From contig APKF01000180.1 in assembly GCA_000353875.1 (NCBI GenBank), forward strand, positions 1 through 53,731: 53,731 bases of DNA, given 5' to 3'. Positions within the stretch are counted from its first letter, which is position 1; each line of letters opens with the position of its first letter. This document shows positions 1-8,688 of this stretch, piece by piece. Source of the stretch: Candidatus Caldatribacterium californiense OP9-cSCG. Lineage in GTDB: Bacteria; Atribacterota; Atribacteria; Atribacterales; Caldatribacteriaceae. The notes under the pieces are model-generated. The model was not told the origin of the DNA and did no database searches. It worked only from the letters and a program-made list of their open reading frames with translations. The translations under genes were made by a program, and so were the position numbers.

Positions 1-7
1 CGCTGTT

Positions 8-14
8 CCTCCTT
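8..14 (-). promoter_or_regulatory. Ribosome binding site of a gene beginning outside the window
   Basis: A perfect AAGGAGG lies on the minus strand seven bases before the window edge and just downstream of the stop codon of the LpxC-like fragment. It implies that another gene of the same operon starts at or immediately beyond the left edge. Its identity cannot be read here. An alternative ATG overlaps the LpxC stop (ATGA at 27-30) but has a GGAGG too close to it to be a good initiation site. Confidence 0.5.
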
Positions 15-26
15 GTGTCTGGGCTT

Positions 27-269
27 TCATCCCTCCGTGGCCACGATGACCTCTCCGTTTTTGAGGAGCGTCGAGCGGTACCCCAAAACTGCGTACGGGA
101 AAAGAGCCGGGATAACGCCTTTTCTTTCACCGCAAAGGACCCGAAAGACTATCCCCTGATTCACCTTCCCGGGGAAAAGAGTAACCCGGACCTCCTTTCC
201 GCTGTGGAGACCCTGTCCTTCAACCACCACAGAGCAACCGATAGTGCACTGCAACGGAAACATCCTCAT
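27..269 (-). CDS. LpxC-like N-terminal fragment (80 aa)
   Basis: The protein matches the first part of UDP-3-O-acyl-N-acetylglucosamine deacetylase, the committed step of lipid A synthesis. Recognisable features are the GQGLHSGKEV segment near residue 20 and the STLLKNGEVIVAT segment near residue 70. LpxC is normally about 300 residues. Here the frame stops exactly where the family continues with the zinc-binding EHL motif, so no zinc ligand or catalytic residue is present. Neither of the other two frames downstream resumes LpxC sequence, so a simple one-base shift does not explain it. The ATG overlaps the lpxD stop by 4 nt. It could be a remnant, a split LpxC whose second half lies outside the window, or an assembly break. 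Homology is fairly clear; deacetylase activity from this piece alone is not possible. Confidence 0.65.
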   Translation of the reverse strand: MRMFPLQCTIGCSVVVEGQGLHSGKEVRVTLFPGKVNQGIVFRVLCGERKGVIPALFPYAVLGYRSTLLKNGEVIVATEG

Positions 270-1297
270 TCTTTGAGGAGCTTTCGAATGCGCTCCTCAA
301 GCTCCTCGATTTTCTGCCACATCTTTGGAAGCCTTCGAATCAGGGCCCGTTCCCTCAGTTCCTTGTGGTGTTCCTGAGCAGGGAACCCGGAAACCATCTC
401 TCCTGGTGGCACTTTCGCCGTGACTCCTGCCCGGGCGGCAATCCTTGCTCCCTTCCCAACCCAGCAATGGTCCGTTACCCCTGCTTGCCCACCCATCACC
501 ACGCCGTCCTCAAGAATGCTGCTTCCAGCAATTCCCGACTGGGCGACGATGATGACGTGGTCCCCAATACGGACGTTGTGAGCCACCATGACCAGGTTGT
601 CAATCTTCGTTCCCCGGCCAATCCGGGTACATCCGAGGGTTCCCCGGTCCACGGTGGTATTCGCTCCAATTTCCACGTCGTCCTCAATGACCACTGTCCC
701 GACGTGGGGGATTTTCTCGTACCTCTCTCCGGTCCATTCATACCCGAAACCGTCCGCTCCCACCACAACACCGCTGTGCAGGATGACCCTGTTCCCCACG
801 GTACAGTACTCTCGTACAACCACCTGGGGGTAGATGAGGCAGTCAGCGCCAATCTGGACTCCCTTCCCAATGTACACTTGGGGGAAAATACACGTCCTGT
901 CCCCTATGGAAGCATCCTCCTCAATAACCGAGAAAGCCCCCACCGACACCCCGACACCAAGTCTTGCCCTGGGGTGGACAAAGGCCAGGGGATGGACACC
1001 AGAGGGAGGACGGAAAGGGGAGGAGAAACGGGCGAGAATCCGGGCAAAGGCAATCCGAGGATGGTCAACCTCGATCACGTATTTTTCGGGTAGATACTCT
1101 CTGCACCCTTTTCCCGCAACGACTGCCTTTGCCCGGGACGAGAGTACCTCAGGAAGAGCACGGGCATCGAAGAGGAAAATCAGGTCTTCTTCTTCGGCTC
1201 TCTGAGGCTCCTGAACGCCCCTGACGACAAAATCAGGGTCACCAAAAAGGTGACCCCCAATGATTCCTGCCAGCTCACCAAGACGGAAAAAACTCAC
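266..1297 (-). CDS. lpxD: UDP-3-O-acylglucosamine N-acyltransferase LpxD
   Basis: LpxD adds the second (N-linked) acyl chain to UDP-3-O-acyl-glucosamine in lipid A synthesis, using acyl-ACP in the cytoplasm. The 343 residues match the family length. An N-terminal nucleotide-binding domain (about 1-100) is followed by a long run of left-handed beta-helix hexapeptide repeats (about 105-300). The conserved VAHNVRIGDH segment, which holds the family's catalytic histidine, is present. A charged helical C-terminus (WQKIEELEERIRKLLKE) is typical of the trimer. The gene overlaps ompH by 4 nt upstream and the LpxC fragment by 4 nt downstream, the usual bamA-ompH-lpxD arrangement. This is good evidence for an LPS-type outer membrane, provided a complete LpxC exists elsewhere. 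Confidence 0.95.
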   Translation of the reverse strand: MSFFRLGELAGIIGGHLFGDPDFVVRGVQEPQRAEEEDLIFLFDARALPEVLSSRAKAVVAGKGCREYLPEKYVIEVDHPRIAFARILARFSSPFRPPSGVHPLAFVHPRARLGVGVSVGAFSVIEEDASIGDRTCIFPQVYIGKGVQIGADCLIYPQVVVREYCTVGNRVILHSGVVVGADGFGYEWTGERYEKIPHVGTVVIEDDVEIGANTTVDRGTLGCTRIGRGTKIDNLVMVAHNVRIGDHVIIVAQSGIAGSSILEDGVVMGGQAGVTDHCWVGKGARIAARAGVTAKVPPGEMVSGFPAQEHHKELRERALIRRLPKMWQKIEELEERIRKLLKE

Positions 1298-1863
1298 TTC
1301 TTCTCCTTCGCGGCCACAATGTTCTGGAGCTCCTGAATAACCTGGTCGGTGACGTCCACACCGCCGTAGAGCACAAGGGGCATTTCCAGGACCTCTTTCT
1401 GGTTGACCGGAATGCGAAGGGTGCTGCGGATAACCAGGGCGAGCTTCATGGATTCGGCCACTTTCCGGATGGCGCTGATCACATCGCCGTAACGCTCTTC
1501 AATGAGCGTCTGGCGCTCTTTCAGCATTTCATCGCGCACCGGTGCCCAGGCAGCGTTCATTTCTTCTTCAAGCTTCTGGACTTCCTCACGGGTCTTTCCT
1601 TTTCCCTTTTCGTTCAGTTCCTGCTGCCTTCTCTGAAACTCCTCGGCAATCTTTTTCTCAAGTTCGGCAATCTTTGCCGTATTGGGATGGGCATCGAAGA
1701 TCTTGTTGATGTCCACCACCCCAATGGCCACCGTTCCTGAGGATGACGTAGAACTCGCCTGCCCCTGAGCAGGTTTCTTGGTCTGCGTCTGTGCCAAAAC
1801 CAGTGTGCTCCCCAGAAGGACCACAAGAATTCCGACCATTGTGGAGATGACGAACTTCCTCAT
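1294..1863 (-). CDS. ompH: OmpH/Skp-family periplasmic chaperone
   Basis: Skp/OmpH proteins hold unfolded outer-membrane proteins in the periplasm and hand them to BamA. I place the start at the ATG at 1863, because GGAAGGAG lies about 7 nt upstream. An upstream in-frame ATG at 1887 lacks such a site. From 1863 the protein begins with a clean signal peptide (MRKFVISTMVGILVVLLG, then cleavage near LAQ), followed by a low-complexity linker. A conserved IGVVDINKIFDAHP block and a long charged helical region full of E, K, Q and R form the coiled-coil arms of Skp. Its 189 residues fit the family. It sits between bamA and lpxD and overlaps lpxD by 4 nt. Confidence 0.9.
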   Translation of the reverse strand: MRKFVISTMVGILVVLLGSTLVLAQTQTKKPAQGQASSTSSSGTVAIGVVDINKIFDAHPNTAKIAELEKKIAEEFQRRQQELNEKGKGKTREEVQKLEEEMNAAWAPVRDEMLKERQTLIEERYGDVISAIRKVAESMKLALVIRSTLRIPVNQKEVLEMPLVLYGGVDVTDQVIQELQNIVAAKEKK

Positions 1864-1887
1864 GGACACTCTCCTTCCCTGAAACAT

Positions 1888-3564
1888 TCAGAACGTTTGT
1901 CCAATGCTCACATAGGTTTGACTTCCCGTTTCACCAATACCGTAATCAAGGCGAATCGGCCCAATAGGCGTATCAAAACGGAGCCCAACTCCGTAGCCTA
2001 TCTTCACATCCCCAAGGTCGATGGGCTCTTTAAGGTCCCAGGCATAGCCGGCGTCTCCAAAAACCACAAGCTGGGTGTTCTTAGCCACTTCAAAGCGATA
2101 CTCGAGGTTCGCCACAAGCATTTTGTCTCCCTGGAACTCATAAAGGTCATACCCTCGAAGGGTATTCACCCCACCTACCGAGAACTTCTCAAAACTCGGG
2201 AGCTCTCGATCGGCAATGCCCCCAAGGACCCTCAAGGCCAGCACCGAATTCTCTCCGGTGTTAATGTAGTTCCGGGCATCGAGGATATACTTCGTGTAGT
2301 CGTAATCACCTCCCAGGAAGCCTCCCGCAAATTCAATCTGAAGTGTGCAGTACCACCCCTCGTGGGGATTGAAAACATCGTCCCGAGTGTCATAGATGAT
2401 GGTCGGTGTAAGAGAATTCGTTTTCCCATCCGCTTGAGGCGGTTCTCCGGAAAGAGGCGTGATAGCAATGTCTTCCGACTTGTACTGAATGCGCCAGTGC
2501 CATGCGTCACCGAAACGACCACCAAGGGCAACCTGGCCCCCGAGGCGTTCTTCTTCGTACTCTCCGACAACCTCCTGTTCCACCCAGTGTTTCTTTTTCT
2601 CCACCCTGTCATAGAGGGCAACTCCGAAGAAAATGGGTTCACCAAAAAGCCAGGGCTCTTCAAACGAGATACGGTAGAGTGTTCGAGCTCCAAATTCGTA
2701 GCGAAGTTCGAGTTTCTGGGCATTTCCACCAAAGTTGGACTCCTGATACCGGACAAATCCCAACCATCCCTTCTCGCTGTTGTAGCCCACCCCGATTCCA
2801 GCTTCCCCCGTGGGCTTTTCCACAACCTTCACCTTGACCACCACATGGTCCCGATCGCTCCCCGGCTCAAGCTTCATGCTGATATCCTCAAAAAACCCCA
2901 GGTTATAGATGGCCCGCATGCTCTCTTTGACTTTAGCGAAGTCAAAAACGACAGGAGGGGTAAACTTCAGCTCCCGCCGCAGGACGTACTCCTTTGTCTT
3001 CTGCAAACCTTCAAAATCCACCCGCTCCACAATACCTTCCCGGATGGTGAAATGGAGAATACCCGACGCATCGAAACGGATGTCCTCGGCCGCAGTCATG
3101 AGGAAACCCCTGTTGCTGTACAACGCCTTAATGCGCTCAAGATCCCGCTGAAAAATCTTCCAGTTCATGACCTGCCCGGGGGCAACGATCATGGCCTGAC
3201 GGATCTCCTCCGTGGAGAGCACGGTATTTCCCTGAATGTCTATAGCCTGAATGACCGGCAGCTCCTGGACCTTGTAAATGACCTCGATACCATCAGGATA
3301 ACGCTTTGTTTCCACCCAGACCTTTGCAAAGTACCCGAGGTCGTAAATGCTCTTGACGTCCTGCTCAACCTTCTGGGGATTGAAGGGCTCTTTAAGACCC
3401 AGGGAAATGGCCGAAAGGATAAGCTGGGTATGCACGTGTTCATTCCCTTCTACCCGCACGGCAACGACAGGAAGTACAGCTTCCTGGGCAAAAGCCTGAA
3501 AGCCACAGACAATCACCACTGCTACAGCCATCACGACAAGCCACCAAGAGGACCGTTCGGCCAC
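1888..3564 (-). CDS. bamA: Outer-membrane protein assembly factor BamA (Omp85)
   Basis: BamA folds and inserts beta-barrel proteins into the outer membrane. A GTG at 3564 is the likely start, because an AAGGGGGAG lies 8 nt before it and just after the tamB stop. A longer frame from the ATG at 3612 has no such site. The protein has a signal peptide ending near FQAFAQ, then about three POTRA domains (residues roughly 35-270). A 16-strand barrel domain follows, with the TLRGYD motif of Omp85 proteins and a C-terminal phenylalanine (VSIGQTF), the outer-membrane targeting signature. With 558 residues and three POTRAs it is shorter than the E. coli protein, which has five. Neighbours TamB, OmpH and LpxD support the role. 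Confidence 0.95.
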   Translation of the reverse strand: MAERSSWWLVVMAVAVVIVCGFQAFAQEAVLPVVAVRVEGNEHVHTQLILSAISLGLKEPFNPQKVEQDVKSIYDLGYFAKVWVETKRYPDGIEVIYKVQELPVIQAIDIQGNTVLSTEEIRQAMIVAPGQVMNWKIFQRDLERIKALYSNRGFLMTAAEDIRFDASGILHFTIREGIVERVDFEGLQKTKEYVLRRELKFTPPVVFDFAKVKESMRAIYNLGFFEDISMKLEPGSDRDHVVVKVKVVEKPTGEAGIGVGYNSEKGWLGFVRYQESNFGGNAQKLELRYEFGARTLYRISFEEPWLFGEPIFFGVALYDRVEKKKHWVEQEVVGEYEEERLGGQVALGGRFGDAWHWRIQYKSEDIAITPLSGEPPQADGKTNSLTPTIIYDTRDDVFNPHEGWYCTLQIEFAGGFLGGDYDYTKYILDARNYINTGENSVLALRVLGGIADRELPSFEKFSVGGVNTLRGYDLYEFQGDKMLVANLEYRFEVAKNTQLVVFGDAGYAWDLKEPIDLGDVKIGYGVGLRFDTPIGPIRLDYGIGETGSQTYVSIGQTF

Positions 3565-3581
3565 CAGCTCTTCTCCCCCTT

Positions 3582-4406
3582 TCAGAACTTCGTGGAAAAC
3601 TGAAGCATCCACTCCGTTTCACCACTCTCGGTCCGCTCAAGCTTCAGGGACCATTCTCTCCCAAAGTCGATGTTCATCTCAACCGCCGACCCTCCATTGC
3701 TCAAGTTCTGAGTATACCCGAAAGCCACGTTCTTACCAAGCTTTTTCTCAAAAGTAATCCGGGAAAAATTCTCCGGATCGAAGGTTATCCCGTCAAGAAG
3801 CGGTTTGAGGCTCAGAGAGAAGTCCTCCTTAAGCAGGAATCGAGCAATCTTTAGGAAGAATGGCGCAAGGTTCACCCGGTTGAGCGCAACATAGGCATCC
3901 TTGTCACCCAGAAACAGCAGGGACAGGATTTCCTCCTGTGAGAGGGGAGGCTCAGAAGAGAAGGTCACTGTGTAGCCATCAAGCGGCCCAGTGATGGACA
4001 CGCTGAGATCATACCCTCTGAGGCTTTTTCGGCCTTCAAGGCAAAGCCTTGGAGTAAATCCGTCGAGTTCCGTGAACACGATGTATCCCTCAAGAGGGAT
4101 GCTGCAGGCAATAAGATCATACGTCCCCTGAAGGACGTCCAGGCGTCCAGAGAGCACCAGGCCTTCACCTTCCCGACGAATTAGCACGCTCCCGGAGAGC
4201 GCAAGCTGCAGGAAATCCGTCTTTACCGCAAGAGTATCCTGAAAGGAGAGACGAAGTTTCAAAGGAAAAGGAATTTTCGTGACCACCTGAGACAGGGAAT
4301 CAAGGTACGAAGACCCGCTGGTCTTCCCTCCCCGCGTATCCAGGACGGCTTCCCGCACCACGAGATCCCCCTCAAGGGTGTACTGCCCCTCCTTCCCCGT
4401 TACCAT
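3582..4406 (-). CDS. tamB: TamB C-terminal part (DUF490), separate frame
   Basis: This 274-residue frame is the C-terminal DUF490 region of TamB, the bridge-like periplasmic protein that moves phospholipids between the membranes and works with an Omp85 protein. Typical signs are the beta-rich repeats, the FSSEPPLSQEEILSLLFLG block seen in nearly all TamB proteins, and a terminal phenylalanine. Its ATG overlaps the stop codon of the upstream TamB frame (ATGGTAA at 4400-4406). The two frames add up to about 1178 residues, close to the 1259 of E. coli TamB. Adding one G to the TGG at the junction would join them without loss. It may therefore be a sequencing error, a real frameshift, or a naturally split and translationally coupled gene. 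bamA follows after 17 nt. Confidence 0.85.
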   Translation of the reverse strand: MVTGKEGQYTLEGDLVVREAVLDTRGGKTSGSSYLDSLSQVVTKIPFPLKLRLSFQDTLAVKTDFLQLALSGSVLIRREGEGLVLSGRLDVLQGTYDLIACSIPLEGYIVFTELDGFTPRLCLEGRKSLRGYDLSVSITGPLDGYTVTFSSEPPLSQEEILSLLFLGDKDAYVALNRVNLAPFFLKIARFLLKEDFSLSLKPLLDGITFDPENFSRITFEKKLGKNVAFGYTQNLSNGGSAVEMNIDFGREWSLKLERTESGETEWMLQFSTKF

Positions 4407-7114
4407 GAGTTCACCACTCCATCGCCCCTGGAATATCCTTCAAGCCCGGGAAAAGCCCCATCCCCCTGAACCGTGCCATAAAGGATGAGGCCCTCTCGGG
4501 AAACCTCACCCCTCACCACAAGCTCTCCCCCGAGGAACGTTCCCTTCCCCCCAGAAAACCACCACTTCCCCCCTGCGAGATCCCCCTGAAGACCCTGCAG
4601 GGAAAGGTATTCTCTCCCACCGGCAAGGACCCGAAACCGCTGAAGCGTCACCGAGCCCTCCGCAACAGGCGATGCGTAATCCCCAAAAAGGTGTAGCATT
4701 CCCGATCCTTCAAGCTCAACCGCGAATTCCTCAAAGGGGAAAGAAAGTTCCCCTCCAAAGGAACACCAGAGGTCCAGCGTCTTTGCCAGGGTGTCCACAG
4801 TCCCCTTTCCGGAAAGGCGTGTACCCTGGGAACCGGAAAACTCAAGCGTCTCAACCACAAAACACCTGCCATCGTACACCCCTGCCACCTTTCCTCGAAA
4901 ATCTCCGTAAGGAGGGAAGGAGAGCACAACCTCACCGGAACGGAAGTGCCACAGGCGATTCCCGGGGTCAAGCACAAAAGAAAAATCCACAGGCTCCATG
5001 GCCTTTGCAAGGAAGCCCCCCCCAAGAAGGGCAAGATTCGCCCTCTCCACCATAATAGCCCCTTCGCTGAGCGTCTCTGGGTTCAGGATGTCGGCAAGAG
5101 TAACCTCCCCTCCAAGGAACGAAGCAAGGGGAAGAACTCCGGAGAACTTCAGCACAACACGCTCCCCCAGAGGCTCATTCAGGATTCGAAGGGATGACCC
5201 TTCGCCTTCAAACTTCCAGGAAACCCTCTCCCAAGGTCCAGAAGCAGCAAAACGGGCCCTGTGAATCATCCCGCTGAGCCGAAAATCGTTGTCCGGAAGG
5301 CGAAGGTTTTCGATTTCTCCAGAAAGGTCCATTTCCTGGTCAAACACCATCCTCCCCCGGGCGTTGAAATACCCTCCATCCCACTGCAGAGCCAGGCGGT
5401 TCAGGGTGATTTCTTTCCCCCTGACAGTGCCAGAGAGGGAAAGATCTCGGCCCTGAAGACTTCCGAAAAACCACGAAGGTGACGAAAGACGAAGCCCAAG
5501 ATAATGTTCCTTCCCCCACTCCAGGGTCACAGAGCCCCAGAGGGTGAACCCGGCCATTTTCCCCTTCCAGGAAACCTCAAGGGGATACCCTTCAAACTCT
5601 CCCTCCCCCCGAATGCCTGAAATGTCCTTCGTCACATCGCCAGAGAACTTCCCACTGCCCCGGGTCACAAGGATATTCCGGATCTCTACGCGTTCCCCCT
5701 CAAGCAGAACCTCTCCCCCCGCAATGTTGCCAAGGTCCACACCTTGCCAGGATAAAGACCCATCGGTGAGCCGGAGAACAAGACGAAAATCCCCCGCTTT
5801 CCCCGCACAGGAAAGGTCCCCCGAGAAGGTTCCGGAAAGGGGAACGTCACGCTGTCCCAGAATGCCTTCAAGGGTGATCCCCTGTACCCTTCCCGAGGCC
5901 TGAATCACCCCCGACTCATAGCTTCCGGAAAGCTCAAGATTCCCTCCCAGCATGTGCCCGGATCCCGAAAACGTTACCCGTCCCCCATCCAGAGCAATCC
6001 GTGCGGACACCCCTTTAAGCCTCAGACGATCGACGAGGATCTCGGGGCTCGAAAATGCAATCTCCCCCTGCCACAGTTCCCCCCTCTTTGCCACCTGTCC
6101 CTGGATTCTGCCGCTTCCCCGCACGGGAAAGAAAGTGCAACCCTCTTCAGGGTACACAAAGAGGTCGGAGAAATTGAGACGAAGACCGTCATCTACTGAA
6201 CCTTCGAGACGGCCCAGGAGACGAACACCCCGCCACACCGACTGGGGAGCAAACTCCAGAAGGAAGGAAGAGTTCCAGAGATCGGCGCAGAAACGACCCG
6301 AAAGAGTAGAGGTTGCGCTTTTCCCCTCGAAGCTCCCTTCAAAAGAAGTCTGGGTGTTTCTCCCCTGAAGGGAAACGTCGATATCCTCCTCCAGAACACG
6401 CACCTTCCCCGAGAGCATAAAACGACCATCATCCCCCCGAAAGAGCCGGCCGGAAAAGAGAAGTCTTCCGTGGTCCACCTGCAGGGGAGACAGTTCCCAC
6501 CCCCGATCCCTTCGAAAAAGCATACCTTCAAGGTGAACCCTTCGGGAACCTTCACCAAGTTCCCCTTTGAAACGACCCTCTGCAGGAACAAAAGACCCCC
6601 AAAAGGGCAGGGTACGGTACTTCCCCTCAAAAACCACTCTTTCTCCCTCTACGGTTCCCCTCACCTCAAGGTCACCCGCGGTAACCCCGAAACGGAACAC
6701 GGTACCACTTTTCTCCAGCCACCCATCCCAGGGAGGAAGACTCTGCCCGCTGAGGCGAGCCCTGCGAACCTCAACAAAAAGAGGGGGAAGGGACTCTAGG
6801 GCAGACCACGGTACACCCGAAGAAAAAGCGAATTCACCGTCTTCAATAACGGCAGAAATCCCCCGGCTCCAGCTCAAACGAACCGAAACCTCCGGAGCCT
6901 GGAAAGCGAACCCCTCACCTGAAACCCGAACTCCCCGAAGGGCAAACCCCAGAAAAAGAGGAACAGTACTCTCGACACGAATAACGATGCGATGGGTTTC
7001 TTCGAGTTCCCGAAGGGCCTGCCGAAGGCCATACCTTCCCCCTTCCCAGAGGAGAAAGGCGGAAAAAAGCACTACCACACTGCCCCAGAAAATCTTTTTC
7101 CTCAGTTTACCCAT
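4400..7114 (-). CDS. tamB: TamB N-terminal part (AsmA-like), separate frame
   Basis: This is a 904-residue protein with an N-terminal membrane anchor (IFWGSVVVLFSAFLLWEGGRYG). A very long series of amphipathic beta-strands with recurring LSG, FSG and VRG turns follows, the architecture of the TamB/AsmA lipid-transfer groove. It stops at the overlap with the C-terminal DUF490 frame. The final residues (about GVVNSW) run directly into that frame if one base is added. The start ATG at 7114 overlaps the end of the S55 protein gene by 13 nt. The TamB assignment rests on architecture, on the DUF490 half downstream and on the adjacency to bamA, since beta-repeat sequences of this sort diverge quickly. 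Confidence 0.85.
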   Translation of the reverse strand: MGKLRKKIFWGSVVVLFSAFLLWEGGRYGLRQALRELEETHRIVIRVESTVPLFLGFALRGVRVSGEGFAFQAPEVSVRLSWSRGISAVIEDGEFAFSSGVPWSALESLPPLFVEVRRARLSGQSLPPWDGWLEKSGTVFRFGVTAGDLEVRGTVEGERVVFEGKYRTLPFWGSFVPAEGRFKGELGEGSRRVHLEGMLFRRDRGWELSPLQVDHGRLLFSGRLFRGDDGRFMLSGKVRVLEEDIDVSLQGRNTQTSFEGSFEGKSATSTLSGRFCADLWNSSFLLEFAPQSVWRGVRLLGRLEGSVDDGLRLNFSDLFVYPEEGCTFFPVRGSGRIQGQVAKRGELWQGEIAFSSPEILVDRLRLKGVSARIALDGGRVTFSGSGHMLGGNLELSGSYESGVIQASGRVQGITLEGILGQRDVPLSGTFSGDLSCAGKAGDFRLVLRLTDGSLSWQGVDLGNIAGGEVLLEGERVEIRNILVTRGSGKFSGDVTKDISGIRGEGEFEGYPLEVSWKGKMAGFTLWGSVTLEWGKEHYLGLRLSSPSWFFGSLQGRDLSLSGTVRGKEITLNRLALQWDGGYFNARGRMVFDQEMDLSGEIENLRLPDNDFRLSGMIHRARFAASGPWERVSWKFEGEGSSLRILNEPLGERVVLKFSGVLPLASFLGGEVTLADILNPETLSEGAIMVERANLALLGGGFLAKAMEPVDFSFVLDPGNRLWHFRSGEVVLSFPPYGDFRGKVAGVYDGRCFVVETLEFSGSQGTRLSGKGTVDTLAKTLDLWCSFGGELSFPFEEFAVELEGSGMLHLFGDYASPVAEGSVTLQRFRVLAGGREYLSLQGLQGDLAGGKWWFSGGKGTFLGGELVVRGEVSREGLILYGTVQGDGAFPGLEGYSRGDGVVNSW

Positions 7115-8685
7115 ACCTTGCTCGAAGCATCTCCTTCAAGCACAAATGGAAGAAACACATGGGTCCTGGTATAGGTGGTCTTTTGGGGGACGCTACCTTT
7201 GGCAAGAATCTCAAGATCCACACCGTCACTCCGAAGCTCGTCAAGCTTCTGATTGAGGTACTCCTGAAAATCCGCGGTAAACGTTCCCTCCCGGGACTCC
7301 CCACTATTCCCCCCTCTCCCCCGAACTACGATCTCCGCCTCACCCGGGGCAAAGTCAGAAGGCACAGTCACCTGGAGGGAAACATCCCGTACACCCTGGC
7401 GATACAGGAACACCGTGGCCTTTCCTGCGGCAACTTCGCCCCGCTTCACAATCCGAGGGAAATCGCAAGAGAGAATCCATCCTCGCTGGATTTCAGGAAA
7501 TACCTCGACTTCAAGAGCGATTTCTGCTACGTTCACCGGCTGGTAGGGATTCTTTAGGAATGCCTCAAGTACCCGGCGAAACGTATTCGAGGCAAAAGTC
7601 GCGACATCCGGTTCACTGACCCAGAAAAATTCATCTTCAAGATTGAGATTTTCTCCCGTTATCCGGAACTTCAGATCAACACTTCCTGGAGACTGGCGGT
7701 CGATAGTCCGATCAATGGCGTCAAGGAGAAGCTCGGGGAGGAAATCCACGAGAATGTCCTCTTCCTGAACCGCCGAGAAGTGAAAATCCCGCCTCCTTGT
7801 TCCCTCCTTCACCCCTATGGTAACCTCCGTTGTCTTCGGGAAAACCCCAAACCGCCCTGCTATGCCGACACTGCGATCCTCCTCCACCACACCCACAATT
7901 TCGATGGGCGTTCCCACCTTAAAAGGGAACTCATCTCCCTTCAGACTGAAATTCACGTACACCGAGGAGAGAAAATACTGCGCCTTTCCTCGGTGGAGAA
8001 AGGGATGCCCGAGCGCCAGGAACCGATCCCCATCCCGCAAGGTCAGAGTCCCGATACTTACAATCTCTGCATCCCCAGTCACAAGCTGCACCCCTATGGC
8101 ACTCCCAGGTTCAAGAGGAGCCGCCTGTTTCTCGGACCTCCCCGGAAAAAGACGTGGGAAAGCGAGCACTTTTCTCAAAGCGTACGTTTCCCCAAGGCAC
8201 TCCCTCAGGCGAGACCACGCCCGATCGCCTATTCCAAAACAGAACACCACCGATGTCTCTTTCCCAAGGGGAGCAAGCACTTCCTCCTCTTTCCATATTT
8301 TGAGCATGGCCTCAATGGGCGTAACGACACCCACAAGGTGATCCTGCGTCTCGAAGCTGTGAGAGAGCGCTCCTGCAATCTTCCCCCGGATATATACCGG
8401 GCTTCCGCTCATCCCGGCAAGAATACCCCCCAGGCTGCGAATTTTCTCGTCGGTGACGAGGACAACAAAGTAACTGTCTGTGATGTCCTTCGCCTGCACA
8501 ACATCGATGACCTCGAGAGAAAACTCCTGCACCTCTGTTCCGTACAGAACCGTCTTCCCGGTGGCCTTCATGCCCTTACGGATTGCCGAAAAAGGGAAGA
8601 TGGAAATCTCCCCACCCCAGACCGGAAGAGCACAGAGGACAAGGCCCAGAACCCAGAAAATCAAAAGGACTTTACGCCACCACAA
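7102..8685 (-). CDS. SpoIVB-type S55 peptidase domain protein, exported
   Basis: This 527-residue protein carries a signal peptide (LLIFWVLGLVLCALPVWG). An S55 (SpoIVB) peptidase domain follows in roughly residues 25-250, with the motif GGILAGMSGSPVYIRGK that contains the expected catalytic serine. SpoIVB in Bacillus cleaves SpoIVFA in sporulation. Nothing here indicates sporulation, and S55 proteins are widespread in non-sporulating thermophiles, so a general envelope protease or a non-sporulation signalling role is more likely. The C-terminal half is a beta-rich domain I do not recognise. Start is a TTG at 8685, 3 nt after the mreB stop, with a GGGGAGG about 12 nt upstream. Its place between mreB and tamB suggests a job in envelope biogenesis. 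Confidence 0.75.
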   Translation of the reverse strand: MWWRKVLLIFWVLGLVLCALPVWGGEISIFPFSAIRKGMKATGKTVLYGTEVQEFSLEVIDVVQAKDITDSYFVVLVTDEKIRSLGGILAGMSGSPVYIRGKIAGALSHSFETQDHLVGVVTPIEAMLKIWKEEEVLAPLGKETSVVFCFGIGDRAWSRLRECLGETYALRKVLAFPRLFPGRSEKQAAPLEPGSAIGVQLVTGDAEIVSIGTLTLRDGDRFLALGHPFLHRGKAQYFLSSVYVNFSLKGDEFPFKVGTPIEIVGVVEEDRSVGIAGRFGVFPKTTEVTIGVKEGTRRRDFHFSAVQEEDILVDFLPELLLDAIDRTIDRQSPGSVDLKFRITGENLNLEDEFFWVSEPDVATFASNTFRRVLEAFLKNPYQPVNVAEIALEVEVFPEIQRGWILSCDFPRIVKRGEVAAGKATVFLYRQGVRDVSLQVTVPSDFAPGEAEIVVRGRGGNSGESREGTFTADFQEYLNQKLDELRSDGVDLEILAKGSVPQKTTYTRTHVFLPFVLEGDASSKVWVN

Positions 8686-8688
8686 AAG

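Noticed and set aside
27-60. Simple frameshift repair of LpxC
   Set aside because: None of the three frames after the stop shows the EHL region, so one base change cannot restore the protein.
365-1093. Plus-strand frame opposite lpxD
   Set aside because: Antisense shadow of the hexapeptide repeats; histidine- and proline-rich, nothing like a real protein.
1897-3603. 568-residue plus-strand frame opposite bamA
   Set aside because: It mirrors the whole of bamA, has no family resemblance and no ribosome-binding site; BamA on the minus strand is clear.
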